Shown here: positions 40,480-48,658 of the stretch, in pieces
Layout of the letters: every line of letters begins with the position of its first letter
How positions within the stretch are numbered: position 1 is the first letter of the stretch
From: UBA10210 sp964408425
GTDB taxonomy: Archaea > Micrarchaeota > Micrarchaeia > Norongarragalinales > Norongarragalinaceae
NCBI GenBank assembly: GCA_964408425.1
Contig: CAYOZI010000001.1
Span: forward strand, 15,738 to 79,737
DNA: 64,000 nucleotides
Reading direction: 5' to 3'
Notes under the pieces: generated by a model
Database searches by the model: none
What the model was told of the DNA's origin: nothing
What the model saw: the letters and a program-made list of their open reading frames with translations, nothing else
Translations under genes and position numbers: made by a program

Positions 40480-41367
40480 TCACTTTTTTTTCTTTTTCCC
40501 GCCGAAATTGCCGCGGGGCTTCGGGATCTTCAAATCAGGATAGACGCCCGCAATCGATTCGAGCGTTACGAACGGGGGAAAACCGGCGTGTTCGAAACAG
40601 CGCAAATACAAAGCTTCCCTTAAAACCTCTTTTCCCTCGGAAGTCGATGAGAATTCCGCAATCCCAGGCTCTATTTTCGAAGCTTCGCCCAAAAGGGCCG
40701 GCAGTTTCGCAAAGCTCTTCCTCACCTGAAAAGAATTCAATAGGGCGGAAACCGCGTTTTCGAAACCATCGTCGTTCGAGGAATACAAAGACGGGAGCTT
40801 TTGGTTGGTTGAAGAGAAGATTCCCGCCAAGCCTAGCAAAACCTCCTTCTTCTCGGTCTTTTCCAAATCCACTTTTTTCACAGCAACCCAATCCCCGTAA
40901 TTGGCCGCCAGCCTCACTTCCCTTTTGGAAGGATTTCCCTTTTGCGAAAACGCAAGGCTCGATGGAAAGATTTTTTTCCACATGCAGAAAACGAAATAGG
41001 AAAAAGCGAAATCGACAGGGTCTCCCTTGGGTTTTTTGAAATTCACGTCGCTCGCGTCCAAAGGCTCCATTTGAAGTTTGAGCGTGACGCACTCCCTCAG
41101 CCTTCCCTCCAAAACCCCGGGCTTTATAGGGGATAAGATCGAGCAAACGTCTGAAATGGTTTTGGGGTTTCCGTAAGAAGAAGCGATAGCCTCGATTTTC
41201 TTTAATTCCAAGGGCGCGAAGTCGAACATTTTTATCCAAGCTATGCTTCGCGCGTTGAAAACAAGCTTGGCGACCGAACTCTTGTCGAAAGCGCCCTGCA
41301 ACTTCTCGTCGCATTTAGCGCCTTCTAAAGCGGAAGAAAACCAGAGGAAATCCAATGCGCTTCTCAC
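40480..41367 (-). CDS. Archaeal protein of unknown function at the end of the exosome operon
   Basis: 295 residues starting three bases after the stop of eL43, so part of the same transcript. Two related halves may be present (SVAKLVFNARSIAWIKMFDF with LKKIEAIASSYGN..., and EVRLAANYGDWVAVKKVDL with ENAVSALLNSF...), which recalls DUF2666, an archaeal family often seen as paired domains. That call is tentative. The C-terminus is basic (PRGNFGGKKKKK). No membrane helix or known catalytic motif. Confidence 0.6.
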   Translation of the reverse strand: MRSALDFLWFSSALEGAKCDEKLQGAFDKSSVAKLVFNARSIAWIKMFDFAPLELKKIEAIASSYGNPKTISDVCSILSPIKPGVLEGRLRECVTLKLQMEPLDASDVNFKKPKGDPVDFAFSYFVFCMWKKIFPSSLAFSQKGNPSKREVRLAANYGDWVAVKKVDLEKTEKKEVLLGLAGIFSSTNQKLPSLYSSNDDGFENAVSALLNSFQVRKSFAKLPALLGEASKIEPGIAEFSSTSEGKEVLREALYLRCFEHAGFPPFVTLESIAGVYPDLKIPKPRGNFGGKKKKK

Positions 41368-41370
41368 CGC

Positions 41371-41592
41371 TTAAAACGAAGAAATCAGTTTCTTCGCGGC
41401 TGCACCCACGCTGGTTTCCGGCTCGTAAGCCCCGCCCGCGAACAAAGCGCCGCAAGCCCTGCACTCCCAGCGCGCGAAACCCTTTCTCTTCACCTTCTTC
41501 TTTCCGCACTTGGGGCAAGCGTACTTCAAAGACTGTTTTCTCTTGACTTCTTTGTACTTCTTGCGAAGCTTCACGCCATACCTGGAAACCAT
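41371..41592 (-). CDS. rpl37ae: Ribosomal protein eL43 (L37Ae)
   Basis: 73 residues, slightly shorter than usual. A zinc ribbon is complete: YACPKCGKKKVKRKG ... WECRACGALFAGGAYEP. RYGVKLRKKYKEV opens the protein. Large-subunit protein. It follows rrp42, as in the conserved archaeal exosome superoperon. Confidence 0.95.
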   Translation of the reverse strand: MVSRYGVKLRKKYKEVKRKQSLKYACPKCGKKKVKRKGFARWECRACGALFAGGAYEPETSVGAAAKKLISSF

Positions 41593-41626
41593 TTTTCAAA
41601 ACACCCTTTTTTGGAATTAAACGGAA

Positions 41627-42403
41627 TCAAATCGCGTTGAACAACGCCTTCGATTTTTCGAAAGCCAAGTCCATCAAACCCATGATTTCCTGCTTTGAAA
41701 AACCCGCTGACCCGGACTTTTGCCCGCAGCACACCATACCGTCGTCCGTAACGCCGATAGTCAGCCTTCCGTTGCTCGCAACTTCCTCGCTGTCGCTCGC
41801 GTCGACGATCAGCTTCCCGCCGATTTTTTCGAACGAGCACGTCAACGCACTTCGTTTCAAAGGCATTTCGCCGACGAATTCATCCCGAATGAGCTTTCCA
41901 GTTTCCTTGTCGATTTTCGGCACTCTAGCGCTTTTCAAAGCGGCCATAGCCGCCAAAGCTGCGGTATCCGTCAGATTCCCGCAATGGTCGAGAACTTGCA
42001 AGTCGATGAAAACAGCCATTACCTTCTCTTCAGACCGGTCGAAAGCCGAAGAGTCGATGCAATCCGCACTGCGAATCGCCCTGTCCACAACCCTTGCGAG
42101 TTCGATCGAATTCGCGTCAGGCGGGCCCGGCTCGAAATCATCGTGCGCCATGGGCGAAAACTCGCAGCCCACCATCACGACAGCCTCGTCGGGCCTGTCG
42201 GGAAAAGGAGTCATCAAGTCGAACTTCACTCCGCACAACACTTTGGTATTGCCAATCTGCGCCAACGCCGAACCCTCGGCATTCTGCACGAAGCCTTTCG
42301 CTACGGATGCGGTCCGGTATTCGTCGAAATTCCTTCCGTCCTCTCTCTTTCCGCTCTTCACCAAATCGGAAATGAAAGCGGCAGTAACTTCCTTAATCAA
42401 CAT
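41627..42403 (-). CDS. rrp42: Exosome subunit Rrp42
   Basis: 258 residues, a RNase PH-fold subunit that forms the hexameric ring with Rrp41. Seen: KREDGRNFDEYR, EGSALAQIGNTKVLCGVKFDL, LARVVDRAIRSADCIDSS, VMAVFIDLQVLDHCGNLTD, ALTCSFEKIGGKLIVD. As in other archaea it is presumed to be the non-catalytic partner. Four bases separate it from rrp41. Confidence 0.95.
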   Translation of the reverse strand: MLIKEVTAAFISDLVKSGKREDGRNFDEYRTASVAKGFVQNAEGSALAQIGNTKVLCGVKFDLMTPFPDRPDEAVVMVGCEFSPMAHDDFEPGPPDANSIELARVVDRAIRSADCIDSSAFDRSEEKVMAVFIDLQVLDHCGNLTDTAALAAMAALKSARVPKIDKETGKLIRDEFVGEMPLKRSALTCSFEKIGGKLIVDASDSEEVASNGRLTIGVTDDGMVCCGQKSGSAGFSKQEIMGLMDLAFEKSKALFNAI

Positions 42404-42406
42404 TTT

Positions 42407-43177
42407 TCATTCACCCGTTTTTTCATCGTTTGGCGAGCTTTCGATTTCCTCGAAAACCGCCTGGTATTTTTCCTTCAACGCTTTTTCCTGAAGCTCACGA
42501 ATTTTCTTTGACGCCTTCCAACCCATGTCGAAAGCCCGTTCCAATTCCTCTTTCGAAAGCAACCCGTCCATTTGATACAATAATATCTCGCCGTTCCTCG
42601 GGGCGAAAACCATGGGAATGTCGCTGCTTCCCAGATTGTCCTCGTACTTGTCTAGATCCAGCACCAATTCGCCTGCAACCTTCCCTACGCTCACTCCGGC
42701 GACCAGATCGCGCATGGGAATGCCGGCGTCCGCAAGAGCAACGCTCGCGGCGGTTAGGGAGGCTATCCTCGTCCCGCCGTCGCTTTGCACGACTTCCATG
42801 TGAACGTCAATCATTGTTTTAGGAAACAGGTTCGTGAGAACGACGTTTTCAAAAACGTGCTTCACGACCTTCGAAATCTCGATGCTCCGCCTGTTGGGCC
42901 CGCTTCTCCCGTGGTCTTCCAAACCAGAGAACGGCGTCATGATGTAACGAGCATTTATCAGCGCCTTGTAATTGTTCGTCAAGTGCTTGGGAAAAACCTC
43001 GTGAGGCCCGTAAACCGCGGCAAAAACCTTGTTTTTGCCCCACTCGACAAAAGCGCTTCCGCGCGCTTGCTTGAAAACGCCCGCCTTGATTTTTATCTCG
43101 CGCAAATCCTCGAACCCGCGCCCGTCGTACCTCTTCCCGTTCTTAATCAAATCCTCTTCTTTCAAAACTACAGTCAT
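42407..43177 (-). CDS. rrp41: Exosome catalytic subunit Rrp41
   Basis: 256 residues. Phosphorolytic 3'-5' exoribonuclease of the exosome ring. RYDGRGFEDLREIKI, ARGSAFVEWGKNKVFAAVYGP, GRSGPNRRSIEISKVV, IDVHMEVVQSDGGTRIASLTA and VGKVAGELVLDLDKYED (with catalytic Asp residues) are all intact. Its ATG overlaps the stop of rrp4 by four bases. Confidence 0.96.
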   Translation of the reverse strand: MTVVLKEEDLIKNGKRYDGRGFEDLREIKIKAGVFKQARGSAFVEWGKNKVFAAVYGPHEVFPKHLTNNYKALINARYIMTPFSGLEDHGRSGPNRRSIEISKVVKHVFENVVLTNLFPKTMIDVHMEVVQSDGGTRIASLTAASVALADAGIPMRDLVAGVSVGKVAGELVLDLDKYEDNLGSSDIPMVFAPRNGEILLYQMDGLLSKEELERAFDMGWKASKKIRELQEKALKEKYQAVFEEIESSPNDEKTGE

Positions 43178-43779
43178 TCTTTACCACCATGTTGCAAAAA
43201 TGCAGTCATCCTGTCCGTCAGCCCCGAAACGTGGGCTTCCCTGCAAATTTTTAAAATCGCTATTACCGCCAACGCCGTATTCCCCCCCTTCAAATACAAC
43301 CTTCCGTTCTGCCCTACGAAAATCTCGGATTGCGCATGTTGTTTGATGAGGGAAATCATCGAAGCGTTCTTTCCTATCACTCTCGGGACTTTGACAGGCT
43401 CGATTTCCAAAACCTCGCCGTCCCAAAACCTTCTCGGTTCCGAAAGCAACGCCTCCCCTATTTCGTCAACGCTGAATACTTTAGAAGAAACCACGTCGCC
43501 GATCTTGAACTTTTCCCGCGTATCTCTCGCAGAGATTTTCCCTTCGAACGGGGAGTTCAAGTCGACCATCCAGCCGTAAAAACCCTCTTCCTTTACCACT
43601 CCGATGATGTAATCCCCCCTTTTCGGGAAGTACTGCCCCTTCAGGGGAATCAAGCGTTCGCTGTCAACCATTCCCATTACGGCGGAATAGGTCTTTCCAT
43701 CTTCCACGTAAACCCCTTCACCCCGATACGCTTTCTCGGAAACCAAAGCGCCGGGCACTACCAAATTCTTCAAATTCAT
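43174..43779 (-). CDS. rrp4: Exosome RNA-binding subunit Rrp4
   Basis: About 201 residues from ATG 43779, a few bases after GGGTGA. Cap subunit with an N-terminal domain (NLVVPGALVSEKAYRGEG), an S1 domain (KRGDYIIGVVKEEGFYGWMVD ... KIGDVVSSKVFSV) and a KH domain (KVPRVIGKNASMISLIKQHA, VGQNGRLYLKGG). It binds RNA and funnels it into the ring. Coupled to rrp41. Confidence 0.95.
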   Translation of the reverse strand: MNLKNLVVPGALVSEKAYRGEGVYVEDGKTYSAVMGMVDSERLIPLKGQYFPKRGDYIIGVVKEEGFYGWMVDLNSPFEGKISARDTREKFKIGDVVSSKVFSVDEIGEALLSEPRRFWDGEVLEIEPVKVPRVIGKNASMISLIKQHAQSEIFVGQNGRLYLKGGNTALAVIAILKICREAHVSGLTDRMTAFLQHGGKE

Positions 43780-43808
43780 TTTCACCCGTTTTTCTCAAAA
43801 ACAAAATT

Positions 43809-44501
43809 TCATTTCAACTGTTTCGTCTGCACGCTTCCGCCAGTCATTTTGTTCAGCTTGTCGAAAAACTCCCCTTGCATTCCAGCGGGAATTTCGCAAA
43901 CGCAAACCAAATCCCCTTCCTTAGTCCATTCTTCTTTTTGCAATCCGTATTCCTTCAAAGTCCCGTAAGCCCTGCCTGAATGCTCGGCGGGAATCTTGAT
44001 TGCAATCTTGATTTTCTCCAGCGAAATGGGGATTATTTCCCTTATCGACTCGATCGCTTCCAGCATCTGCTCTTCCGCGCTTTTGAAGGCGTCGAACGAA
44101 AACTTCGCCTGGTCCAAAGCGTTCTGGATTCGAATCACGGGAATGGGCGTTTTCGCCCTCGGGTCAATCGCGTTCTTCGCTATTAATGCGATGACCCTAG
44201 TTTTCTTTTCCTCCAGCAATTTCCGCCTCTGGTCGGTCGTTAACTGCAATTCCCCATCCTTGAAAATCATCTTGGCGACGTCGAGAACGTTTTCAGTCCC
44301 GAACGCCTTTTTCAAAGCGGCTCCGGTCTGCCTCTCGCCTTTGTTCGCGTCCTTGAAAACCTCTTCGGCCATCAAAACGTTCGCGATATCCTTTCTCACG
44401 CCCGTCTTGTAATCGAACCCGAGCTTCGGGTCGACGAGAATCTCGAACTTCTCACCGCCTTTCTCCAGGCGCGCTATGATTGTATTCTCTATTCCGCTCA
44501 T
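43809..44501 (-). CDS. sdo1: SBDS/Sdo1 ribosome maturation protein
   Basis: 230 residues, the usual three-domain archaeal form. Domain I has IIARLEKGGEKFEILVDP, the middle helical domain LTTDQRRKLLEEKKTRVIALIAKNAIDP, and the C-terminal domain IKIAIKIPAEHSGRAYG. It acts in the late maturation of the large subunit. It lies between psmA and rrp4, matching the archaeal superoperon. Confidence 0.95.
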   Translation of the reverse strand: MSGIENTIIARLEKGGEKFEILVDPKLGFDYKTGVRKDIANVLMAEEVFKDANKGERQTGAALKKAFGTENVLDVAKMIFKDGELQLTTDQRRKLLEEKKTRVIALIAKNAIDPRAKTPIPVIRIQNALDQAKFSFDAFKSAEEQMLEAIESIREIIPISLEKIKIAIKIPAEHSGRAYGTLKEYGLQKEEWTKEGDLVCVCEIPAGMQGEFFDKLNKMTGGSVQTKQLK

Positions 44502-44507
44502 GAAACC

Positions 44508-45221
44508 TCAACTGGTTTTCAATAACGAAGCGATTTTATCGGCGTTCAAAAACTCCACTTTCTTTACGCCCGTCCTTACGAGTGCCCCGTCGACGAGTTC
44601 AGGAGCGAGTTTTCCATCTGAAACTTTCTTCAACGCCTTCATACACAACTTCAAGCCCTCTTCCAAAGAAAGGCCTTCCTTGTACTCCTTTTCGAACAAT
44701 TCTTCAACCACTTTCTTTCCGCTGCCGATTGCGGTAGCACGGTATTCAAACAAAGCCCCGCTCGGGTCTGTTTCGAATAACCTCAACTCCCCGTCAGCCC
44801 CGGCTATCAATAACGATACGCCGTAAGGCCTGACGCCCCCGTATTGGGTGTAAGCCTGGATGTGGTCGCCCACTTTCTTGGAAAGCATTTCCACGCTTAT
44901 CGCTTCATCGTAAGTCAACCTGTGTTTTTGCGCTTCCAAGCGGGACATGTCGACGAGTTTTCTGGCATCTGCAACCAAACCTGAAGAAGCGGCTACGATG
45001 TGCGAATCGATCTGGTAAATCTTCTCGTGGCTTCCGCCTACGAGCAGTGAAGAAGAAAGGCGTTTTTGGGCGAGAAGGATGACTCCGTCCTTGCAAACCA
45101 TTCCTACGCTCGTGGCGCCGGTTTTCACGGCTTCCCGCGCGTATTCCACTTGGAACAGCCTTCCGTCTGGAGAGAAAACGGTAATGGCACGATCGTAAGC
45201 AGACTGGCTCGGGGGGTACAT
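44508..45221 (-). CDS. psmA: Proteasome subunit alpha
   Basis: 237 residues. Forms the outer rings of the 20S proteasome and gates substrate entry. SAYDRAITVFSPDGRLFQVEYAREAVK is the alpha signature, including the N-terminal gate region. GTG..GGVRPYG and DPSGALFEYRATAIG also fit. ATG 45221 follows AGGTGAATTG. First gene of the psmA-sdo1-rrp4-rrp41-rrp42-eL43 series. About 180 bases upstream hold no gene. Confidence 0.96.
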   Translation of the reverse strand: MYPPSQSAYDRAITVFSPDGRLFQVEYAREAVKTGATSVGMVCKDGVILLAQKRLSSSLLVGGSHEKIYQIDSHIVAASSGLVADARKLVDMSRLEAQKHRLTYDEAISVEMLSKKVGDHIQAYTQYGGVRPYGVSLLIAGADGELRLFETDPSGALFEYRATAIGSGKKVVEELFEKEYKEGLSLEEGLKLCMKALKKVSDGKLAPELVDGALVRTGVKKVEFLNADKIASLLKTS

Positions 45222-45400
45222 AATTCAATTCACCTCAATTTTTCTTTACAAATGCCTCGAAAAAAGGCTTTGCTGTCCTAAAACCACCTTAAAACCTGAA
45301 AAAGAGTGAAGCTCGCAGGCCTCAAAAACTCGTTTTTCTTTTTCCTTTTACAGAAAGCTAAGGCGGAAAACCATATTTATAAGTTTGTTTTCGGGAGGAA
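45222..45400 (-). other. Gene-free leader region upstream of psmA
   Basis: 179 bases between the GNAT gene and psmA. On the minus strand a TTATAAATATGG-like TATA element lies near 45370-45386, about 150 bp from the psmA ATG, implying an untranslated leader of roughly 120-130 bases. I see no ORF with a ribosome site in it and no clear C/D or H/ACA box pair. Confidence 0.4.
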
Positions 45401-45823
45401 TCAAAGTTCCTTCAAAAGCGACAGCCTGTAGAGCTTGAAACCGCGTTTTTTGTACATTTTCAAGGCCGTCTTGTTTGCAGGATGGACAGTCAGGGAAACG
45501 CTCCCGATTCCCTTGCTCCTAAGAGCGGCAAGGCATTTCTCAAACAACGCCGTTCCAACCCCTTTCTTACGCCATTTTTCAGCCACGAAAAAGCTCGCAA
45601 TGTAAGAAGTGCTGGAATCGGTGAAGCTGAGCCTCTTTTCGGCAACTATGGCGCCTATGAGCTTTCCCTCGCTCTCGGCTACAAAACAAGTGCCCTGAAT
45701 GCGGTTTTTGAAAGCGGCTCTGAAAACTTTCAGGCCCTGAGAGAAAGCGGTTTTGGGAAAAACTTCGGAGTCGAGCTTTGCAATGCGCAATACGTCGCTG
45801 GTTTTAGCAAGCCGAATTTTCAT
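45401..45823 (-). CDS. GNAT-family acetyltransferase (RimI-like)
   Basis: 140 residues. The acetyl-CoA binding motif ASFFVAEKWRKKGVGTALFEKCL and the following LTVHPANKTALKMYKKRGFK are typical of RimI-type N-acetyltransferases, which acetylate protein N-termini. A small soluble protein. It begins four bases after the Pop5/Rpp14 gene, so the two share a transcript. The substrate cannot be told from sequence. Confidence 0.88.
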   Translation of the reverse strand: MKIRLAKTSDVLRIAKLDSEVFPKTAFSQGLKVFRAAFKNRIQGTCFVAESEGKLIGAIVAEKRLSFTDSSTSYIASFFVAEKWRKKGVGTALFEKCLAALRSKGIGSVSLTVHPANKTALKMYKKRGFKLYRLSLLKEL

Positions 45824-45827
45824 TTAC

Positions 45828-46136
45828 TCATCTCGTTCTTTTCGAAGGAGTGAAGGAGCCTTTGACTTCCTTAACCCTCAGCGCCACGTTTTTCCCTTCG
45901 AAAAACCGCTTTAATGCAAGAGCGGCTATCGTCCTCTCCAGGAGTTTAGTCGAGCATTTGATTACTGCCTCCTGCTTTTCCGAATCGAATTGCTTGAAGG
46001 CGAAAGCCGCTTCCCCTGCCCCGGCTTCCCCCAGTATTTCAAGAACCGCTTGGGACAACAACCTTTTCGCGGAAATCTCGTCAAGCTTCTCCTCGCTTTC
46101 GACGGCAACAGTCACGTAACGTTTTTTCTCTCTCAA
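45828..46136 (-). CDS. rnp2: RNase P protein component 2 (Pop5/Rpp14)
   Basis: 102 residues from a TTG at 46136, preceded by AAGGGGTTGGG. The frame is open far upstream, but that part overlaps the promoter and 5' end of the plus-strand 46201 gene and has no homology. LREKKRYVTVAVESEEKL, the helical middle, AVIKCSTKLLERTIAALAL and the C-terminal VKEVKGSFTPSK match the archaeal Pop5 family. It helps RNase P cut 5' leaders from tRNA precursors. Pop5 and Rpp30 genes are classic members of the exosome superoperon. Confidence 0.85.
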   Translation of the reverse strand: MREKKRYVTVAVESEEKLDEISAKRLLSQAVLEILGEAGAGEAAFAFKQFDSEKQEAVIKCSTKLLERTIAALALKRFFEGKNVALRVKEVKGSFTPSKRTR

Positions 46137-46200
46137 AACAACCCAACCCCTTCGAGAAAACCTGTTTTGTTTATTAATCCGCCAAGGCAATTTAATAGCT

Positions 46201-46623
46201 ATGGAGAAACCCCACGTTTTCGAAAGCCTCAACCCCCAGCTCGAGCGCATAATGCTCACAAAACCTTGCGTGGTAATCGACTTGACTAAACCCGCAGGCT
46301 CTAAAACCCACTTTGAAACCGAAATGGGAAGCAAGCTCGACAGGGCTTCAGACCTACTCGTAGTCAAGGGCATTCACGACATCGGAGTGGGCGTAATCGT
46401 GGGCAGGATCAAAAGGCGGGTGAACAGGAATCCCGACTCGCACATATTCATTTACGGCTTTCACAAGGGAATCTACGCCCTGTCGAGAAGCTTGAGGAAA
46501 TACAAGCTCAGCCACGGCGTGGTCGTATCCCAGCAGCAGCTCAAGGAATTCGGCAAGCTGAAAAACCTGGGCAGGGAAGTCACGGCTAAAGAGCTAGCCG
46601 ACGTTCTTAAGGAAGACCTCTAG
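46201..46623 (+). CDS. Hypothetical protein, divergent from rnp2
   Basis: 140 residues, soluble, alpha/beta. CVVIDLTKPAGSKTHFETEM, SDLLVVKGIHDIGVGVIVG, HIFIYGFHKGIYALSRSLRK and SHGVVVSQQQLKEFG suggest a Rossmann-like or receiver-like fold with alternating strands and helices. No family recognised. A TTTATTAATC promoter about 28 bp upstream suggests a leaderless transcript. Its 3' end overlaps the convergent rdgB by 30 bases. Confidence 0.65.
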   Translation: MEKPHVFESLNPQLERIMLTKPCVVIDLTKPAGSKTHFETEMGSKLDRASDLLVVKGIHDIGVGVIVGRIKRRVNRNPDSHIFIYGFHKGIYALSRSLRKYKLSHGVVVSQQQLKEFGKLKNLGREVTAKELADVLKEDL

Positions 46624-47154
46624 TTTTTTGAAAGCCTTCGAACGGTGGTTTTGCTCGAACAAAAACTCATTCAAATCGCTTTTTGAAAAAGCGGCTACCG
46701 GAGTTTTGAAGCCCGAAGGAATGAAAACGCTCAAGTAAGGCAAGTGCGGTATTTTCCGTTTAGCCGGCTTTTCTGCAATCCTACCCCTGCACACGCCCTT
46801 GAACAAACGCACGTTCTTACCGTCGCAATAGCCCGCAATCGTCCGGAAAAAAGCTTTCCTTCCGCCGCATTTCCTTGAGAAACCGCCCAAACCAAGCCTG
46901 TTGAAGACACCCTTGCTGTTCAAGCCTGGATATCCCTTGAACCCTTCGACGAACAGCCCCGTATCCTCTACCACCACGGGCTTCCCGGTTTTTTCGAACG
47001 CGTCCCACGCTTTCCTCACGACGAGCTGCTCATGGGAAAGCGTCTTGTCCTCGTGCAGATCAAGCGGGATTATTTTCACGTTCAGTTTCTTCATAATCCG
47101 CTTGACTTCCTTGGCTTTCCCCCTGTTGGAAGTGGCGAAAAGGACTGTTTTCAA
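46594..47154 (-). CDS. rdgB: XTP/dITP pyrophosphatase (RdgB/HAM1)
   Basis: 186 residues. Removes inosine and xanthosine triphosphates from nucleotide pools. ATSNRGKAKEVKRIMKKL at the N-terminus and VVVEDTGLFVEGFKGYPG with the catalytic Asp are diagnostic. FKGVCRGRIAEKP and RSKAFKKLEVFL complete the fold. Normal length. In the superoperon region, followed downstream by the plus-strand 46201 gene. Confidence 0.93.
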   Translation of the reverse strand: MKTVLFATSNRGKAKEVKRIMKKLNVKIIPLDLHEDKTLSHEQLVVRKAWDAFEKTGKPVVVEDTGLFVEGFKGYPGLNSKGVFNRLGLGGFSRKCGGRKAFFRTIAGYCDGKNVRLFKGVCRGRIAEKPAKRKIPHLPYLSVFIPSGFKTPVAAFSKSDLNEFLFEQNHRSKAFKKLEVFLKNVG

Positions 47155-47174
47155 TCATATCCCCAGAAAAAAGC

Positions 47175-47645
47175 TCAGTAAACGACCTTGCAGTTGGATT
47201 TCAGCAGGAACGAAAGCACCTGGCGCGTCGGGATAAAATCTGGAGAAATACCCAGTTCGTACTCCCCTTGCGCAGAGCGTTTCTTTTTGAATAACAGGGA
47301 AGGCTCGACGCCGAAAAAGAATTCCAGCCACTTTTCCCTGCTCACTTCCGCCGCTTTCACGAACTCCACGTCATTCCACTTCATCGATTGCGAACCGCGC
47401 TTGTCCGAAACGGTTATTTTTTCCGAATCGATTTTCACGAACCAGTCCTGGGAATCGGCAGCGCTTCCCCAAAGCTGGCCGAAAGTATCCAAAGCAAACA
47501 ATCCCGACAACACCGCCAAAACGACTATCCAAGGGTTCGAAAGGGTTATCGGGTATAGGTACAGAGACAGCAGGAATACCGCCAGGTAAAAGAAAAACTC
47601 GGCGTAAAACCGTCCTGCAATCCTCGCCTTGAATTCCACGCTCAT
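47175..47645 (-). CDS. Membrane protein with PH-like cytosolic domain
   Basis: 156 residues. Two N-terminal hydrophobic helices (AEFFFYLAVFLLSLYLYP and WIVVLAVLSGLFALDTF), then about 90 residues of alternating strands (WFVKIDSEKITVSDKRG, MKWNDVEFVKAAEV). This layout resembles bacterial PH-domain membrane proteins. No closer family. One base separates its start from the stop of the upstream gene. Confidence 0.6.
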   Translation of the reverse strand: MSVEFKARIAGRFYAEFFFYLAVFLLSLYLYPITLSNPWIVVLAVLSGLFALDTFGQLWGSAADSQDWFVKIDSEKITVSDKRGSQSMKWNDVEFVKAAEVSREKWLEFFFGVEPSLLFKKKRSAQGEYELGISPDFIPTRQVLSFLLKSNCKVVY

Positions 47646-48176
47646 TTAACTCCCCCTCTTCGAACGTTTTTCCGTTCCCGGCTTGACTCTGGGCTTGTCC
47701 AGTTTTGCAAAAAACCACACCAATACGAGTAACCCCAGAGAAACCAGGACACCATCGCTAAGGACACGAATCAAGCTAGTTTGGTAATACTGCAGCGTAC
47801 CTTGAAAAACCCAGGTAAACAAGTTTTGACAAGAACTGTTTAAGTAAGCCTGAATGTCGCCGGGCAGAAATCCAAATTGCGGATTCACGCACAAATCAAC
47901 ATAAGTTTGGTAAGAAAAATCGAGAACGTCGGCAACAGGGGCTTTAAACAACGCCATCAACATGCCGGCAAAGGAAACCATCGCCACTTGCAGCCGCAAG
48001 TTTGAACCCCACTCCTTCGAAAAAACCTTGTGAAAAGTCCAACCAACTGCCAAAGCGAAAAGCACAATGGACAGCAAGCTAATAAAACCGCCTACCGGAA
48101 TTAAAACAGAGTCAAGTAGTTGGTAAGAAAACGCTACAGCTAAAGCAAACAAAACAACCGAAAGCCACTTGTTCAT
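47646..48176 (-). CDS. Membrane protein of unknown function
   Basis: About 176 residues from ATG 48176; six codons upstream is another start. Four hydrophobic helices: WLSVVLFALAVAFSYQLL, GGFISLLSIVLFALAVGWTF, a third around LQVAMVSFAGMLMALF, and VLVSLGLLVLVWFFA near the end. A loop with two Cys (DLCVNPQF, SSCQNLF) lies between helices 3 and 4, probably outside the cell. The C-terminus is basic. Co-oriented with and adjacent to the 47175 gene. Confidence 0.6.
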   Translation of the reverse strand: MNKWLSVVLFALAVAFSYQLLDSVLIPVGGFISLLSIVLFALAVGWTFHKVFSKEWGSNLRLQVAMVSFAGMLMALFKAPVADVLDFSYQTYVDLCVNPQFGFLPGDIQAYLNSSCQNLFTWVFQGTLQYYQTSLIRVLSDGVLVSLGLLVLVWFFAKLDKPRVKPGTEKRSKRGS

Positions 48177-48212
48177 TAAAGCCCAACCTCTCAACGGATT
48201 ACCAGAACCTGG

Positions 48213-48647
48213 TTATTTAAACCCAAACTCGCTTTCAAACGCCTTTTTCGCCTGCAGCGGGGTTAAGGAAAATAAAGAACCTAACCCCTGCACTTCCCGC
48301 TTTCCCTTCAGGTCGAACCTGCTCTTCGCGTAAGCATTGGTAAACAGGAATTTCGCCTTTAGCCTGAAGCAAAGCCTGAAAAACAATTTCAACTCCCTCA
48401 ACAATTTCGCCCGGCTAGCGCCCTTCGAGCTTACGAGCGCGGTCAATGGAATTGCGAACGACGCCCTCCCCTCGCCAACGCTCCTTATCAAAGCGTCATC
48501 CCTGAAAAACGCCTTCACGCCCAACGGGTTTATCAAAACATCCTTCTCCGTCGATTTCCTCAACAGGTCGCTTTTCTCCGACTCGGCAATATCCCCTTTT
48601 TTCAGCAAAGCAACGTCCTTCTGGCTCTTCAAGACAACGATTTTCAT
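48213..48647 (-). CDS. rnp3: RNase P protein component 3 (Rpp30), shortened
   Basis: 144 residues from ATG 48647. Longer in-frame extension overlaps prs and has no homology. The C-terminal TIM-barrel-like part of Rpp30 is visible (SKGASRAKLLRELKLFFRLCFRLKAKFLFTNAYAKS, GKREVQGLGSLFSLTPLQAKKAFE). The N-terminal part that usually brings the protein to about 210 residues is mostly missing. The family call rests on the C-terminal half and on its position between eL15/prs and Pop5. Confidence 0.7.
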   Translation of the reverse strand: MKIVVLKSQKDVALLKKGDIAESEKSDLLRKSTEKDVLINPLGVKAFFRDDALIRSVGEGRASFAIPLTALVSSKGASRAKLLRELKLFFRLCFRLKAKFLFTNAYAKSRFDLKGKREVQGLGSLFSLTPLQAKKAFESEFGFK

Positions 48648-48658
48648 TCCAACCACGT

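Noticed and set aside
46137..46373. N-terminal extension of Pop5 by about 79 residues
   Set aside because: It overlaps the 5' end of the plus-strand 46201 gene and is not similar to Pop5. A TTG with a ribosome site fits better.
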